Shown here piece by piece: positions 41,178 to 50,318 of a stretch of 64,000 nucleotides of DNA. The notes under the pieces are model-generated. The model was not told the origin of the DNA. It worked only from the letters and a program-made list of their open reading frames with translations, and searched no databases. The DNA comes from an uncultured Eubacteriales bacterium (GTDB lineage: Bacteria; Bacillota; Clostridia; Oscillospirales; Acutalibacteraceae), in the NCBI GenBank assembly GCA_902491475.1, contig CABUHY010000002.1:99583-163582 (forward strand), in the 5' to 3' direction. Position 1 is the stretch's first letter. Each line of letters opens with the position of its first letter. The position numbers and the translations under genes are program-made.

Positions 41178-42140
41178 TCATCCGTTCACAACATTTATCG
41201 GGTTGCCGTCAAAGAAGGCTTGGACATTGTTTTTGAGAATTTGCATAAGGCGTTCTCTGGTTTCGTATGCCGCCCAGGCGATATGCGGTGTGATATTGCA
41301 GTTTTTGGCGCTCAAAAGTGGGTTGTCGGCTTTCGGCGGCTCGGTCGAGAGGACATCAACGCCCGCACCTGCGATTTTGCCCGAATTGAGTGCGTCGGCA
41401 AGAGCCTGTTCGTCAACCGCTCCGCCCCTTGCGGTGTTGATTAAAAGCGCCGTCGGCTTCATTTTCGAGAGGAAGTCGGCGTTTATTATTTTCTCCGTCT
41501 TTTCCGTGAGCGGACAGTGCAGGGTTACAATATCCGATTTGTAAGCCAACTCGTCAAGCGTTGACCAGCTGAAATTTTTCCTGTCCGACTGTTCGGTTTC
41601 GTGACCCGAAACTGCCAGAATGTTCATTTTATATGCTTCGGCTATATCCGCAACCGCCTGACCTATCTTTCCGAAGCCGATAATGCCTATCGTTTTGCCG
41701 CAGAGCTCGGTAAGCGGCGAAAGCTGATAGCAGAAGTCCGGGCAACGGCTCCAGCCTCCGTTTTTAACATCGTTTGAATGAAGAGAAACGGCGTTGTAAA
41801 ATTCGGTTATATGGGCAAAAACAAGCTGAGCCACAGCCTGTGTGGAATAGGACGGAATGTTTGACACGGGGATGTTGTGTTGCTTTAAGTATGCCGTATC
41901 GACGACATTGTAGCCTGTGGCGAGGACTGCGACGAATTTGAGGTTCGGCATTTTTTCGAGGTCGTCCTTTTCAAGCGGCGTTTTGTTGGTTATAACCGTG
42001 TCGGCGGTTTCGCACCGCTTTAAGATAAGCTCTTTCGGCGTTCTCGGATATATTTCGAGCTCTCCGTATTCTTTGAGCCAATCCCATGAAAGGTCTCCCG
42101 GGTTCGTTGTCTCGGCGTCGAGTATGACGGTTTTCGGCAT
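41178..42140 (-). CDS. D-2-hydroxyacid dehydrogenase (hydroxypyruvate/glycerate dehydrogenase-like)
   Basis: This 320-residue protein has NAD-binding TIGIIGFGKIGQAVADIA, the catalytic Arg in LINTARGGAVDEQAL, Glu in VDVLSTEPP and His in NCNITPHIAWA. Members reduce 2-keto acids such as hydroxypyruvate. The last codons (41184-41209) coincide with the right copy of the 26-bp direct repeat, so the gene end is a candidate integration site. The gene is complete. Confidence 0.92.
   Translation of the reverse strand: MPKTVILDAETTNPGDLSWDWLKEYGELEIYPRTPKELILKRCETADTVITNKTPLEKDDLEKMPNLKFVAVLATGYNVVDTAYLKQHNIPVSNIPSYSTQAVAQLVFAHITEFYNAVSLHSNDVKNGGWSRCPDFCYQLSPLTELCGKTIGIIGFGKIGQAVADIAEAYKMNILAVSGHETEQSDRKNFSWSTLDELAYKSDIVTLHCPLTEKTEKIINADFLSKMKPTALLINTARGGAVDEQALADALNSGKIAGAGVDVLSTEPPKADNPLLSAKNCNITPHIAWAAYETRERLMQILKNNVQAFFDGNPINVVNG
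41184..41209. repeat. Right copy of the 26-bp direct repeat
   Basis: It lies inside the 3' end of the dehydrogenase gene and is identical to 39444-39469. The 1714 bases between the copies hold the leader RNA, the M48 gene and its terminator. No integrase or transposase gene is present. Confidence 0.85.
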
Positions 42141-42232
42141 AATTATTCCTCCGTGTAAGATAATATTGTTTGTATTGTACCATAATTCGGCGGCCTTGAA
42201 AATAAAAGCCCGTGCAAAAACAGATAAATTGA

Positions 42233-42261
42233 TTGACCTTGAAGCGATTATGTTATAAAAT
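42233..42261 (+). promoter_or_regulatory. Promoter of the VTT-galK-peptidase operon
   Basis: TTGACC (42233-42238) and TAAAAT (42256-42261) have a 17-bp spacer. An overlapping TATAAA at 42254 would give 15 bp. Confidence 0.65.
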
Positions 42262-42300
42262 TATAATGATATTGTATGTGCCGAAAGCGAGGTGGGGCTG

Positions 42301-43065
42301 TTGGCGAAAAAAAGAATAAACCGCAGAGGTCTGCTTAACTTTCTGGGCGTTGCGCTTATTATAATCGCAGTGGCTCTGCTTGCGTTGACGGGGCTTATGC
42401 AGGTTCGGCAGTTTGCCGAGAAGTATGACGAGCTGCTGAAAATACTTGCAGACTTCGAGGATGCGGTTGCGGCAATACAGATAAAAGGCTTTGTCGTTAT
42501 AGCGATATTGCTTATTTATCTGTCAAAGGTAGTGGTTCCGATACCTATTTCTGCGGTGTGCGTTATCGCGGGTATGGTGTTCCCGACCTATATTGCGGCG
42601 CTTATTAACATTGCGGGCTTTATTATACTTTTAACAATAAAATATTTTTGGGGAAAGCACCTCGGCGGCGGCTTTGTCCATAAAATTTTGAGCAGATACG
42701 AAAATTTTGACAAGATTTTCACCTCGGATTTTTCGGGGAAGGGCGGTCTGCTCGTGGCGCTGAGGCTTGTGCCGAATATCCCGATAAACACAGTCAGCCA
42801 GCTGTACGGAGCGATGAACTTCGATTACTATAAATATATCCTGTTTTCGATTATCGGCTTTATGCCGAAGATAATTTCGTACAGTATGGTCGGACGCCAT
42901 GTCTACAACCCGTTTTCGCTTGCGTTTATGTTGCCGTTGGTCATTATTTTCACAATTTCGGGTCTTGCAACGCTCGGAATAAACGCATTTATCGACCTTT
43001 ACAACAATTCGTCAAAGGCGAAGGCGGCAAAATCAAAAGAAAACAAACAAAATTCGGAAGGATGA
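42301..43065 (+). CDS. VTT-domain (TVP38/TMEM64, DedA-like) membrane protein
   Basis: This protein of about 254 residues has N-terminal TM (LLNFLGVALIIIAVALLAL), a VTT core (VVVPIPISAVCVIAGMVFP, ALRLVPNIPINTVSQLYGAM) and further membrane helices, with a Lys/Asn-rich tail. VTT/DedA proteins are lipid scramblases or transporters; the substrate here is unknown. TTG at 42301 with GAGGTGG upstream is the likely start; a GTG at 42292 overlaps that site. Confidence 0.85.
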   Translation: MAKKRINRRGLLNFLGVALIIIAVALLALTGLMQVRQFAEKYDELLKILADFEDAVAAIQIKGFVVIAILLIYLSKVVVPIPISAVCVIAGMVFPTYIAALINIAGFIILLTIKYFWGKHLGGGFVHKILSRYENFDKIFTSDFSGKGGLLVALRLVPNIPINTVSQLYGAMNFDYYKYILFSIIGFMPKIISYSMVGRHVYNPFSLAFMLPLVIIFTISGLATLGINAFIDLYNNSSKAKAAKSKENKQNSEG

Positions 43066-43071
43066 GAGCAG

Positions 43072-44352
43072 ATGTCAACAACTGCACAGTTAAGAGAAGA
43101 AATAAAAAGCGGAAAGCTTGACGATAGATTTAAGAGGGTTTATGTTACCGATACGGAGGTAAAGGCTCAGTATGAGAGATACTGTTCGCTTGCGGACGAT
43201 TTCGACGAGGTTTTTTCCTCGGACAGAGATGTAAGACTTTTCTCCGCTCCCGGCAGAACAGAGGTCGGCGGTAACCATACCGACCACAACCACGGTAGGG
43301 TTCTTGCCGCAGGAATTAACCTTGACGCTATTGCCCTTGCTTCAAAGAATGACGACAACACCGTAAGGGTAAAATCGAGAGGTTACGCAATGGATGTTGT
43401 GGAGCTTTCGGATTTGAGCGTACATAAGGACGAGGAGGGTCACTCCCCCGCCCTTGTAAGAGGCGTATGCAAAGGCTTTTTGAACCACGGCTACAATATA
43501 GGCGGCTTTGACGCTGTTACGGCGTCGAGAGTTCTTTCGGGCTCGGGACTTTCGTCCTCGGCGGCATATGAGGTGCTTGTCGGCACAATGCTCAACTATC
43601 TTTATAACGACGGCAAGGTTGACCCCGTTACGATTGCGAAGATTGCACAGTATGCCGAGAACGAATATTTCGGCAAGCCCTGCGGACTTATGGATCAGAT
43701 GGCGTGCTCGGTCGGCAGCTTTATCACGATTGATTTCAAAGACCCGTCAGAGCCCGTAATAGAAAAGGTCAGCTTTGACTTCGCTTCGTGCGGACATTCG
43801 CTGTGCATTGTCGACACAAAGGGCAGCCACTCAAATCTTACCGACGAATATGCGGCGATAAGGCTTGAAATGGAGAGCGTAGCGGCTCAGTTCTCAAAGA
43901 AGGTTCTGCGTGAGGTTGACGAAAAGGACTTCCTTGCGAAAATACCCGAGCTTCGTAAGGCTGTGGGCGACAGAGCGGTTCTGCGTGCAATGCATTTCTA
44001 TAAAGACAACGAAAGAGTTTTGCGTGAGGTTGACGCTCTTAAAAAGAACGATTTTGAACGGTTCAAGAAGCTTGTAATCGAGAGCGGCGACTCCTCATAT
44101 ATGTACAATCAGAATGTTTTTGCGGTAAAGCAACCCGAGGTTCAGCCCGTTTCCATTGCTCTTGCTTTGAGCGAGCAGGTGCTTGACGGCAAGGGTGCGT
44201 GGAGAGTTCACGGCGGCGGATTTGCAGGCACAATACAGGCGTTCGTTCCCAACGAGCTGCTTGAGGAATACAAAACCACTCTTGAAGCGGTGTTCGGCGA
44301 GGGCTCATGCTATGTTCTCGCAATAAGACCCGTAGGCGGAGCGGAAATTTAA
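43072..44352 (+). CDS. galK: Galactokinase-like GHMP kinase
   Basis: This 426-residue protein has the galactokinase signature in its Firmicutes form, SAPGRTEVGGNHTDHNHG (Glu of GEHTDY replaced by Asn), the GHMP ATP loop LSGSGLSSSAAYEV, and the C-terminal motif RVHGGGFAGTIQAFV. It phosphorylates galactose at C1, or a related sugar given the altered signature. No galT or galE is nearby. It starts six bases after the VTT gene, within a seven-gene coupled operon. Confidence 0.85.
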   Translation: MSTTAQLREEIKSGKLDDRFKRVYVTDTEVKAQYERYCSLADDFDEVFSSDRDVRLFSAPGRTEVGGNHTDHNHGRVLAAGINLDAIALASKNDDNTVRVKSRGYAMDVVELSDLSVHKDEEGHSPALVRGVCKGFLNHGYNIGGFDAVTASRVLSGSGLSSSAAYEVLVGTMLNYLYNDGKVDPVTIAKIAQYAENEYFGKPCGLMDQMACSVGSFITIDFKDPSEPVIEKVSFDFASCGHSLCIVDTKGSHSNLTDEYAAIRLEMESVAAQFSKKVLREVDEKDFLAKIPELRKAVGDRAVLRAMHFYKDNERVLREVDALKKNDFERFKKLVIESGDSSYMYNQNVFAVKQPEVQPVSIALALSEQVLDGKGAWRVHGGGFAGTIQAFVPNELLEEYKTTLEAVFGEGSCYVLAIRPVGGAEI

Positions 44353-44370
44353 CAAAGGAAGTTATTCGGA

Positions 44371-45390
44371 ATGGATGTTCGTCAAATATTAAAGGATTTG
44401 ACAGTCGGCGCAGGCGTTTCGGGCTGTGAGTACGAAATCGCCCCGACAGCCGAAAAATATCTTGAAAAATACGGCAGGGTTCACATTGATACTCTCGGAA
44501 ATGTCATTCTTGAAAAGGACGGCAAGGGAGACGGAATTTTGCTTGACGCCCACACGGATATGGTGGGTATGATAGTTACCTCAATAACGCCCGAGGGCTT
44601 TTTGAGGGTTGACGCCTGCGGTCATATCGATACAAGGCCGCTCGGCGCACAGCAGGTTACAATCCACGGAAAAGAGCCGCTTGTCGGCGTTGTGATAAGC
44701 ACGCCTCCGCACCTTCAAAAAGGCGACAGCGAGCACAACGGTATGAAGATGAGCGATGTGCTGATAGACACGGGCCTTCCGAAAGAAAAGGTCGCTCGGC
44801 TTGTCGGTCTCGGCGACAGGGTTACGGTAAACTCCGAATTTACGCAGCTCCTCGGCGACAGGGTTTCGTGCTGTGCTCTTGACGACAGGGCGGGTATGGC
44901 AAGCCTTATCTACGCTATGGAAATTCTCGAAGAAAAGGGCTGCGACAAAAAAGTTACGGTATCCTTTTCCACCCGTGAAGAGGTCGGGGGAAGCGGAGCG
45001 AAAACGGCTGCGTTCAATGCGAGCACAAAGGAGCTTATAGCCGTTGATGTAAGCTTTGCAGACACACCCGACAGCAATTCCGAGGAGTGCGGCGAGCTCT
45101 CAAAAGGACCGATGATAGGCGTTTCGTCCTCGCTCGATTATGAGATGTCGCAGAGATTTATTGACACTGCCGAAAAATGCGGTATTCCGTATCAGCTTGA
45201 AATTATGGGAGGAAGAACGGGTACCAATGCCGACAGCATGACGGTGGCAAAGGGCGGATTTGTAAGCGGCCTTATTTCGATACCGCTTCGCTATATGCAT
45301 ACGGGCGTCGAAGTCGTTTCGGTCGCCGATGTCGAAAACACGGGAAGGCTCATTGCCGAATATATTGCGGGAGGTAACGAAAATGCTTAA
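44371..45390 (+). CDS. M42-family metallo-aminopeptidase
   Basis: This 339-residue protein has the M42 di-zinc ligands: His and Asp in LDAHTDMVGM, Asp in ALDDRAGMAS, Glu pair in STREEVGGSG, Asp in AVDVSFAD and His in RYMHTGVEVV. M42 (PepA/FrvX-type) enzymes form large oligomers that trim short peptides. It is followed by a second M42 gene overlapping by 8 bases; the two could assemble together, as known for hetero-oligomeric M42 peptidases. Confidence 0.9.
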   Translation: MDVRQILKDLTVGAGVSGCEYEIAPTAEKYLEKYGRVHIDTLGNVILEKDGKGDGILLDAHTDMVGMIVTSITPEGFLRVDACGHIDTRPLGAQQVTIHGKEPLVGVVISTPPHLQKGDSEHNGMKMSDVLIDTGLPKEKVARLVGLGDRVTVNSEFTQLLGDRVSCCALDDRAGMASLIYAMEILEEKGCDKKVTVSFSTREEVGGSGAKTAAFNASTKELIAVDVSFADTPDSNSEECGELSKGPMIGVSSSLDYEMSQRFIDTAEKCGIPYQLEIMGGRTGTNADSMTVAKGGFVSGLISIPLRYMHTGVEVVSVADVENTGRLIAEYIAGGNENA

Positions 45391-46387
45391 AGAACTTTGC
45401 CCCCTCAACGGCATTTCGGGAAGAGAAAAGGCGGTAAGGGAATATATAATTTCAAAGATACCGTCAGACTGTAAATATTCGGTTGACGCACTCGGCAATG
45501 TTATTGTCGAAAAGCCCGGCAAGAGCCGTGCAAAGAAAAAAGTTATGCTCAGCGCCCATATGGACGAAGTGGGCTTTATGGTAAACTATATTACCGACGA
45601 CGGATATATCAAAATAACCCCCGTGGGCGGAATTGACGAAAGAGTTGTTTTCGGCAGGCGGGTAAATGTTTCGGGCATACCCGGAGTGATAGGCTCAAAG
45701 GCACTGCATCATCTTTCGTCGGACGAGCTTTACAAGGTTCCGAAGTGCGAGGATATGTTTGTGGATATAGGCGCCGAGACGGGAAAGCAGGCAAGGAAAT
45801 ATGTCCGCTTGGGCGACGAAGTGAATTTTGAGTCCGAATATGTCGAATTCGGCGACGGATTTATAAAGGCAAAGGCGCTTGACGACAGGGTCGGCTGCCA
45901 AATTCTTCTCGATATTCTTGCAAGCGAGCAGCCGTACGATTTAACGGTGTGCTTTGTCGTTCAGGAGGAAATAGGAACAAGAGGCTCTGCGGTTGCGGCG
46001 TATAATGTTATGCCAGACTGTGCGATAGTGCTTGAATGCACCACGGCGGCGGATATACCCGACACGCCCGAGCACAAAAAAGTCTGCAAGCTTGGGAACG
46101 GCGCAGTCGTAAGCTATATGGACAGAGGTACGGTTTACGATTTTGAGCTTTATAAAAAGGCGTTTGCGGTTGCGGAGAAAAACGGAATAAAATGTCAGAC
46201 AAAGACGGTTGTCGCAGGCGGTAACGATGCGGCGGCAATTCACAAGTCGGGAAAGGGTGTTCGCACTGCGGCGATTTCGGTGCCGACGAGATACATTCAT
46301 TCCCCGTCCTGCGTTGCGAAAAAAGAGGATATAGAGGCGGTTGCGCTTCTTGCTCAGCGGCTTGCAGAGGAGCTTGCGAATGATTAA
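45383..46387 (+). CDS. M42-family metallo-aminopeptidase, second
   Basis: This 334-residue protein has ligand regions LSAHMDEVGFM, KALDDRVGCQ, VVQEEIGTRGS and RYIHSPSC. The position usually Asp in VDVT reads LECTT, with Glu as possible ligand. The ATG at 45383 has GGGAGG upstream and overlaps the first M42 gene by 8 bases; an earlier in-frame ATG at 45329 would extend well into that gene. Confidence 0.9.
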   Translation: MLKELCPLNGISGREKAVREYIISKIPSDCKYSVDALGNVIVEKPGKSRAKKKVMLSAHMDEVGFMVNYITDDGYIKITPVGGIDERVVFGRRVNVSGIPGVIGSKALHHLSSDELYKVPKCEDMFVDIGAETGKQARKYVRLGDEVNFESEYVEFGDGFIKAKALDDRVGCQILLDILASEQPYDLTVCFVVQEEIGTRGSAVAAYNVMPDCAIVLECTTAADIPDTPEHKKVCKLGNGAVVSYMDRGTVYDFELYKKAFAVAEKNGIKCQTKTVVAGGNDAAAIHKSGKGVRTAAISVPTRYIHSPSCVAKKEDIEAVALLAQRLAEELAND

Positions 46388-47183
46388 GCTTATCGAAAAT
46401 CTGTCAAAGACAACGGCTGAAGATTTGACGGCGTTCTTTTCCGACGACACTGCGGCGGCGTTCACGCTGTTTTCACTGCTCGATTTTACAAATGTTGACG
46501 GCGCATGGGTGCAGACGCAGGGAGAGAGCATAACGGCGCTTGTCGTTGAAAAGGAAAATAGCAAGGTTTATGTCTGCGCTTTTGAAACGGCGGATTTTTA
46601 CGAGCTTGAGGATTTCATTTCACGGCTCGGCGGCGTGGTGGTTCACTGCTCCTCGGACATAACGGAGAGGCTCGGCGTGACGGCGTTTTCAAAAATCAGC
46701 GTTATGGAGCTTAAAGGCGAGCCGCCCGAGGGCAGGCAGTCTGTTGAAATAAACGACGGTTTGCGGCCTGTTTTTGATTTGCTCACGCAATCCAAAAAGG
46801 AAATTCTGACAAATGCGGTCGAAAAGAAAGATTTGAAAAAATTTACCGACAGGGCATACAAGGAATGGCTTTCAAGGACGACGAGGGGAATATTTTCGGG
46901 CTATACGAGCGTCAGGGCGATAAAGGTCGGAGACAATTCGGTCTTATCGGTTGCGGTTGCGGACAGGCTCGGTAAAAATATATTTATAAGAGATGTGGCA
47001 ACGGATGCGGAATTCCGTAAAATGGGCTATGCGTCCGATTGCATAAGCGGACTTTGCAGAGATTTCAAAAAAGACGGAGAAAATGTCTTTCTTGCCTGCA
47101 ACGATTTGAAAACGGAAAAGTTTTACAACAAAATAGGCTTTGAAAGAGAAGCGTACATAGATTTGGGAATTATTGAGTTATGA
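46380..47183 (+). CDS. GNAT-family acetyltransferase
   Basis: This 267-residue protein's C-terminal half shows the GNAT pattern: a strand pair VLSVAVADRLG, IRDVATDAEFRKMGYASDCI (acetyl-CoA binding) and FLACNDLKTEKFYNKIGFE. The N-terminal half, about 130 residues, is a divergent domain that may bind the acceptor. The start at 46380 has GAGGAG and overlaps the M42 gene by 8 bases. The substrate is unknown. Confidence 0.82.
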   Translation: MIKLIENLSKTTAEDLTAFFSDDTAAAFTLFSLLDFTNVDGAWVQTQGESITALVVEKENSKVYVCAFETADFYELEDFISRLGGVVVHCSSDITERLGVTAFSKISVMELKGEPPEGRQSVEINDGLRPVFDLLTQSKKEILTNAVEKKDLKKFTDRAYKEWLSRTTRGIFSGYTSVRAIKVGDNSVLSVAVADRLGKNIFIRDVATDAEFRKMGYASDCISGLCRDFKKDGENVFLACNDLKTEKFYNKIGFEREAYIDLGIIEL

Positions 47184-48454
47184 GAGAATTTTTTGAATTT
47201 ACCGATACCGTGAAAGCGGCGGCGGAAAAGGCGACGGCGAAAGCCGAAAAAATGTTTTCGCAAATTGAAAGAACAGGGGAATACAATCAGCAAAAGGTTT
47301 TGGCGGCGTTCATCAACAACAAGGTTGACGAAACCGACTTCAACACCTCCACGGGCTACGGTTATTCCGACAAGGGAAGAGAAAAGCTTGACGCACTGGT
47401 TGCCGATATTTTTAAGGCGGAGAGCGCAATTATCAGGGCGGGAGCGCTTTCGTGCGGAACACATACGCTCGGCGTCTGCCTTTACGGAATTTTAAGACCG
47501 AATGATGTTATGCTCTGCGTTTCGGGCGCACCGTACGACACAATTCATCCCGTTATAGGTATCGGCGGAAAAAACAAGGGCGACGGCACTCTTGCGGACT
47601 TCGGCGTTATATACAGGCAGGTCGATATGACCGAAAAAGATGAGCTCGACTATGCCGAAATCGAAAAAGCCGCAGGCGATAAAGCGGTAAAGATGGTATA
47701 TATCCAGCGCTCAAGAGGCTATTCGTTAAGGCACTCGATAAGCGTTGCGGAAATAGAAAAAGTGTGCGAAATCGTACACAGGGTAAACAAGAATGCGGTG
47801 GTTATGGTTGACAACTGCTACGGCGTGTTCACGGAGGAAAAAGAGCCCACAGAGGTAGGCGCAGACATTGTTGCGGGCTCGCTTATCAAGAATATGGGCG
47901 GCGGCATTGCTCCGATGGGCGGCTATATAGCGGGCAGAAAGGACCTTGTGGAGCTGTGCTCATACAGGCTCACGGTTCCGGGTCTCGGCTCTGAGGTCGG
48001 CGCAACGCTCGGCGTGAACAGAAGCCTGTTTATGGGCATTTTCAACGCCCCGAATGTGGTAAAGGAAGCGCTTAAAACCGCAGTGTTTACGGCGGCGCTG
48101 TTTGAAGAGCTCGGTTTTGAGGTCACGCCCCGAAGCAATGAGACAAGGCACGACATTATACAGGCGGTCTGCCTTGAAAACGAAGAAAGACTCATTGCGT
48201 TCTGTCAGGGCATGCAAAAGGGAGCTCCGATTGACTCGTTTGTCGTTCCCGAGCCGTGGGATATGCCAGGCTACGACAGCAAGGTTATAATGTCGGCAGG
48301 CGCATTCACTTCGGGCTCGTCGATAGAGCTTTCCGCCGACGCACCGCTTCGTGAACCGTTTGCGGTATGGATGCAGGGCGGACTCAACTTTGCTTCGGGC
48401 AAGGTGGGAGTTATGCTTGCGGCGGATGAAATCGTAAGGAGAGATTTAGTATGA
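47180..48454 (+). CDS. Methionine gamma-lyase-family PLP protein (aluminium-resistance/YnbB type)
   Basis: This 424-residue protein contains the PLP fold with DNCYGVF and the lysine in AGSLIKNMGGG, typical of the YnbB/aluminium-resistance class that is distantly related to Cys/Met-metabolising lyases. The physiological reaction is uncertain. It overlaps its upstream and downstream neighbours by 4 bases each, so it is tightly coupled within the operon. Confidence 0.88.
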   Translation: MREFFEFTDTVKAAAEKATAKAEKMFSQIERTGEYNQQKVLAAFINNKVDETDFNTSTGYGYSDKGREKLDALVADIFKAESAIIRAGALSCGTHTLGVCLYGILRPNDVMLCVSGAPYDTIHPVIGIGGKNKGDGTLADFGVIYRQVDMTEKDELDYAEIEKAAGDKAVKMVYIQRSRGYSLRHSISVAEIEKVCEIVHRVNKNAVVMVDNCYGVFTEEKEPTEVGADIVAGSLIKNMGGGIAPMGGYIAGRKDLVELCSYRLTVPGLGSEVGATLGVNRSLFMGIFNAPNVVKEALKTAVFTAALFEELGFEVTPRSNETRHDIIQAVCLENEERLIAFCQGMQKGAPIDSFVVPEPWDMPGYDSKVIMSAGAFTSGSSIELSADAPLREPFAVWMQGGLNFASGKVGVMLAADEIVRRDLV

Positions 48455-49968
48455 ATTTAATGCATTTGAAAAGCGGAACGGATGTCAGAGGCGTTGCCGT
48501 TGCGAAAGAGACTACCGATACGGTAGAGCTTACCGATGAAGCGATAAAAAGAATAACGGGTGCGTTTGTTTATTTCCTTTGCGCCAAGACGGGAAAGGAA
48601 AAGGACGCTCTTACGGTTTCGGTGGGACATGATTCGAGAATTTCCGCCGACAGGATAAAGACGGATGTAATTGCAATTTTGCTCTCTATGGGAGTTAAGG
48701 TCAAGGACTGCGGTCTTTGCTCAACACCCGCTATGTTTATGACAACGCAGCTTGACACCTGCGACGGCGCCGTGCAGATTACGGCAAGCCATCATCCGTG
48801 GGACAGGAACGGACTTAAATTCTTTACCGCAGGCGGTGGACTTTCGGCTGAGGAAATCGGAAAAATCCTTGAATTTGCCGAGATGAACGACGCAATAGCT
48901 TATGACACTTCAAGGGAAGCGGAGAAAATCTACTTTATGTCGGTTTACTGCGAGCATCTGAAAAATCTTATAAAGCAGGGCGTAAATTCCTCGGATAATT
49001 ACGACAGACCGCTTGAGGGGCTTAAAATAGTTGTTGACGCAGGCAACGGAGTAGGCGGATTTTTCGCAAATGAGGTTTTGGCACCGCTTGGTGCCGACAC
49101 AAACGGTTCAAGGTATCTTGACCCCGACGGAATGTTCCCCAATCACATACCTAACCCCGAAAATGCGGTTGCCATGGCTTCAATTTGCGAGGCAACGGTT
49201 GAGTCGGGTGCCGATCTCGGCGTAATTTTCGACACTGATGTTGACCGTGCGGCGTGCGTAAGCGCAGACGGAAAGGAAATCAACCGCAACCGTCTTGTTG
49301 CTCTTGCGGCGGCGATAGCTCTCGAAAACTGCGAGGGCGGAACGGTGGTAACGGACAGCGTGACCTCCGCAGGTCTTACGGAATTTATCGAAAACACGCT
49401 CGGCGGAAAGCACAGACGGTTCAAGAGAGGCTATAAAAATGTTATCGACGAGAGCGTAAGGCTTGAGGGCGAGGGAGTAAAGGCTCCGCTTGCGATAGAG
49501 ACCTCGGGCCATGCGGCGTTCAGCGAAAACTACCATCTTGACGACGGTGCGTATCTTATCACAAGAATAATTATCAAGCTTGCCGAGTTGAGAAAAGAGG
49601 GTAAGACGCTTGAGTCGCTTATCGCTTCGCTCAAAGAGCCTGTTGAGGAAAAGGAAATCCGCTTCGGAATAAAAGCCGAGAACTTCAGGGAATACGGCGA
49701 GGGAATAATCGATAAAATAGAAAAAAGCGCAATTTTAAGAACGGATATAAAAATTGCCGACGACAGCTGCGAGGGCGTAAAGGTTATATTCACGGACCCC
49801 GAAATCGACGGATTTTATATTTTAAGAATGAGCGTTCACGACCCGGTTATGCCGATGAACATCGAAAGTGCGGTTGCGGGCGGAGTTCGCAAAATCGCTC
49901 AGGCTGTATATGATGAATTACAGGCATATTCACTTCTCGATATGACCTCTTTGAAACAATTCTTGTAG
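48451..49968 (+). CDS. Phosphomannomutase/phosphoglucomutase family protein
   Basis: This 505-residue alpha-D-phosphohexomutase has a phosphoserine loop ITASHHPWDRNGLKFF (the usual TASHNP with His for Asn), metal loop VIFDTDVDRAA, sugar loop ETSGHAAFSENY, and a C-terminal phosphate-binding domain. It interconverts hexose-1- and hexose-6-phosphates and could work with the galactokinase-like enzyme of the same operon by linking hexose-1-phosphate to glycolysis. The substrate remains unproven. Confidence 0.88.
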   Translation: MNLMHLKSGTDVRGVAVAKETTDTVELTDEAIKRITGAFVYFLCAKTGKEKDALTVSVGHDSRISADRIKTDVIAILLSMGVKVKDCGLCSTPAMFMTTQLDTCDGAVQITASHHPWDRNGLKFFTAGGGLSAEEIGKILEFAEMNDAIAYDTSREAEKIYFMSVYCEHLKNLIKQGVNSSDNYDRPLEGLKIVVDAGNGVGGFFANEVLAPLGADTNGSRYLDPDGMFPNHIPNPENAVAMASICEATVESGADLGVIFDTDVDRAACVSADGKEINRNRLVALAAAIALENCEGGTVVTDSVTSAGLTEFIENTLGGKHRRFKRGYKNVIDESVRLEGEGVKAPLAIETSGHAAFSENYHLDDGAYLITRIIIKLAELRKEGKTLESLIASLKEPVEEKEIRFGIKAENFREYGEGIIDKIEKSAILRTDIKIADDSCEGVKVIFTDPEIDGFYILRMSVHDPVMPMNIESAVAGGVRKIAQAVYDELQAYSLLDMTSLKQFL

Positions 49969-49975
49969 GAAACTA

Positions 49976-50003
49976 TTGACAAAGCGTGAATAATACATAA
50001 AAT
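49976..50003 (+). promoter_or_regulatory. Promoter of acpP-proS
   Basis: TTGACA (49976-49981) and TAAAAT (49998-50003) with a 16-bp spacer lie 54 bases before acpP. Confidence 0.75.
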
Positions 50004-50057
50004 GTATGTATATATTTATCAATCAATAAGTATAACGAAAGGCAAAGGTAATGCGTT

Positions 50058-50282
50058 ATGATTTTTGAGAAAGTAAGAGAAATTATCTGTGAGCAGTTTG
50101 ATGTTGACGAGGAAAATGTTACCCCCGAGACGGATATAAGAGAGGATTTGGACGCCGACAGTCTTGATTTGGTCGACCTTGTTATGAGCTTTGAGGATGA
50201 GTTCAAAATCGAGGTTCCCGACGATGCGGTTGAGACGATAAAGACGGTCGGAGATATTGTTAAATTTATTGAGGAACACTGA
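50058..50282 (+). CDS. acpP: Acyl carrier protein
   Basis: This 74-residue acidic protein has the phosphopantetheine attachment motif DLDADSLDLVDLVM (Ser about residue 35). It carries growing acyl chains in fatty acid synthesis. Here it stands beside proS rather than in a fab cluster. Confidence 0.95.
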   Translation: MIFEKVREIICEQFDVDEENVTPETDIREDLDADSLDLVDLVMSFEDEFKIEVPDDAVETIKTVGDIVKFIEEH

Positions 50283-50318
50283 TTTATCAGTTAAATATTA
50301 AGACAAGGATGTAAGAAA

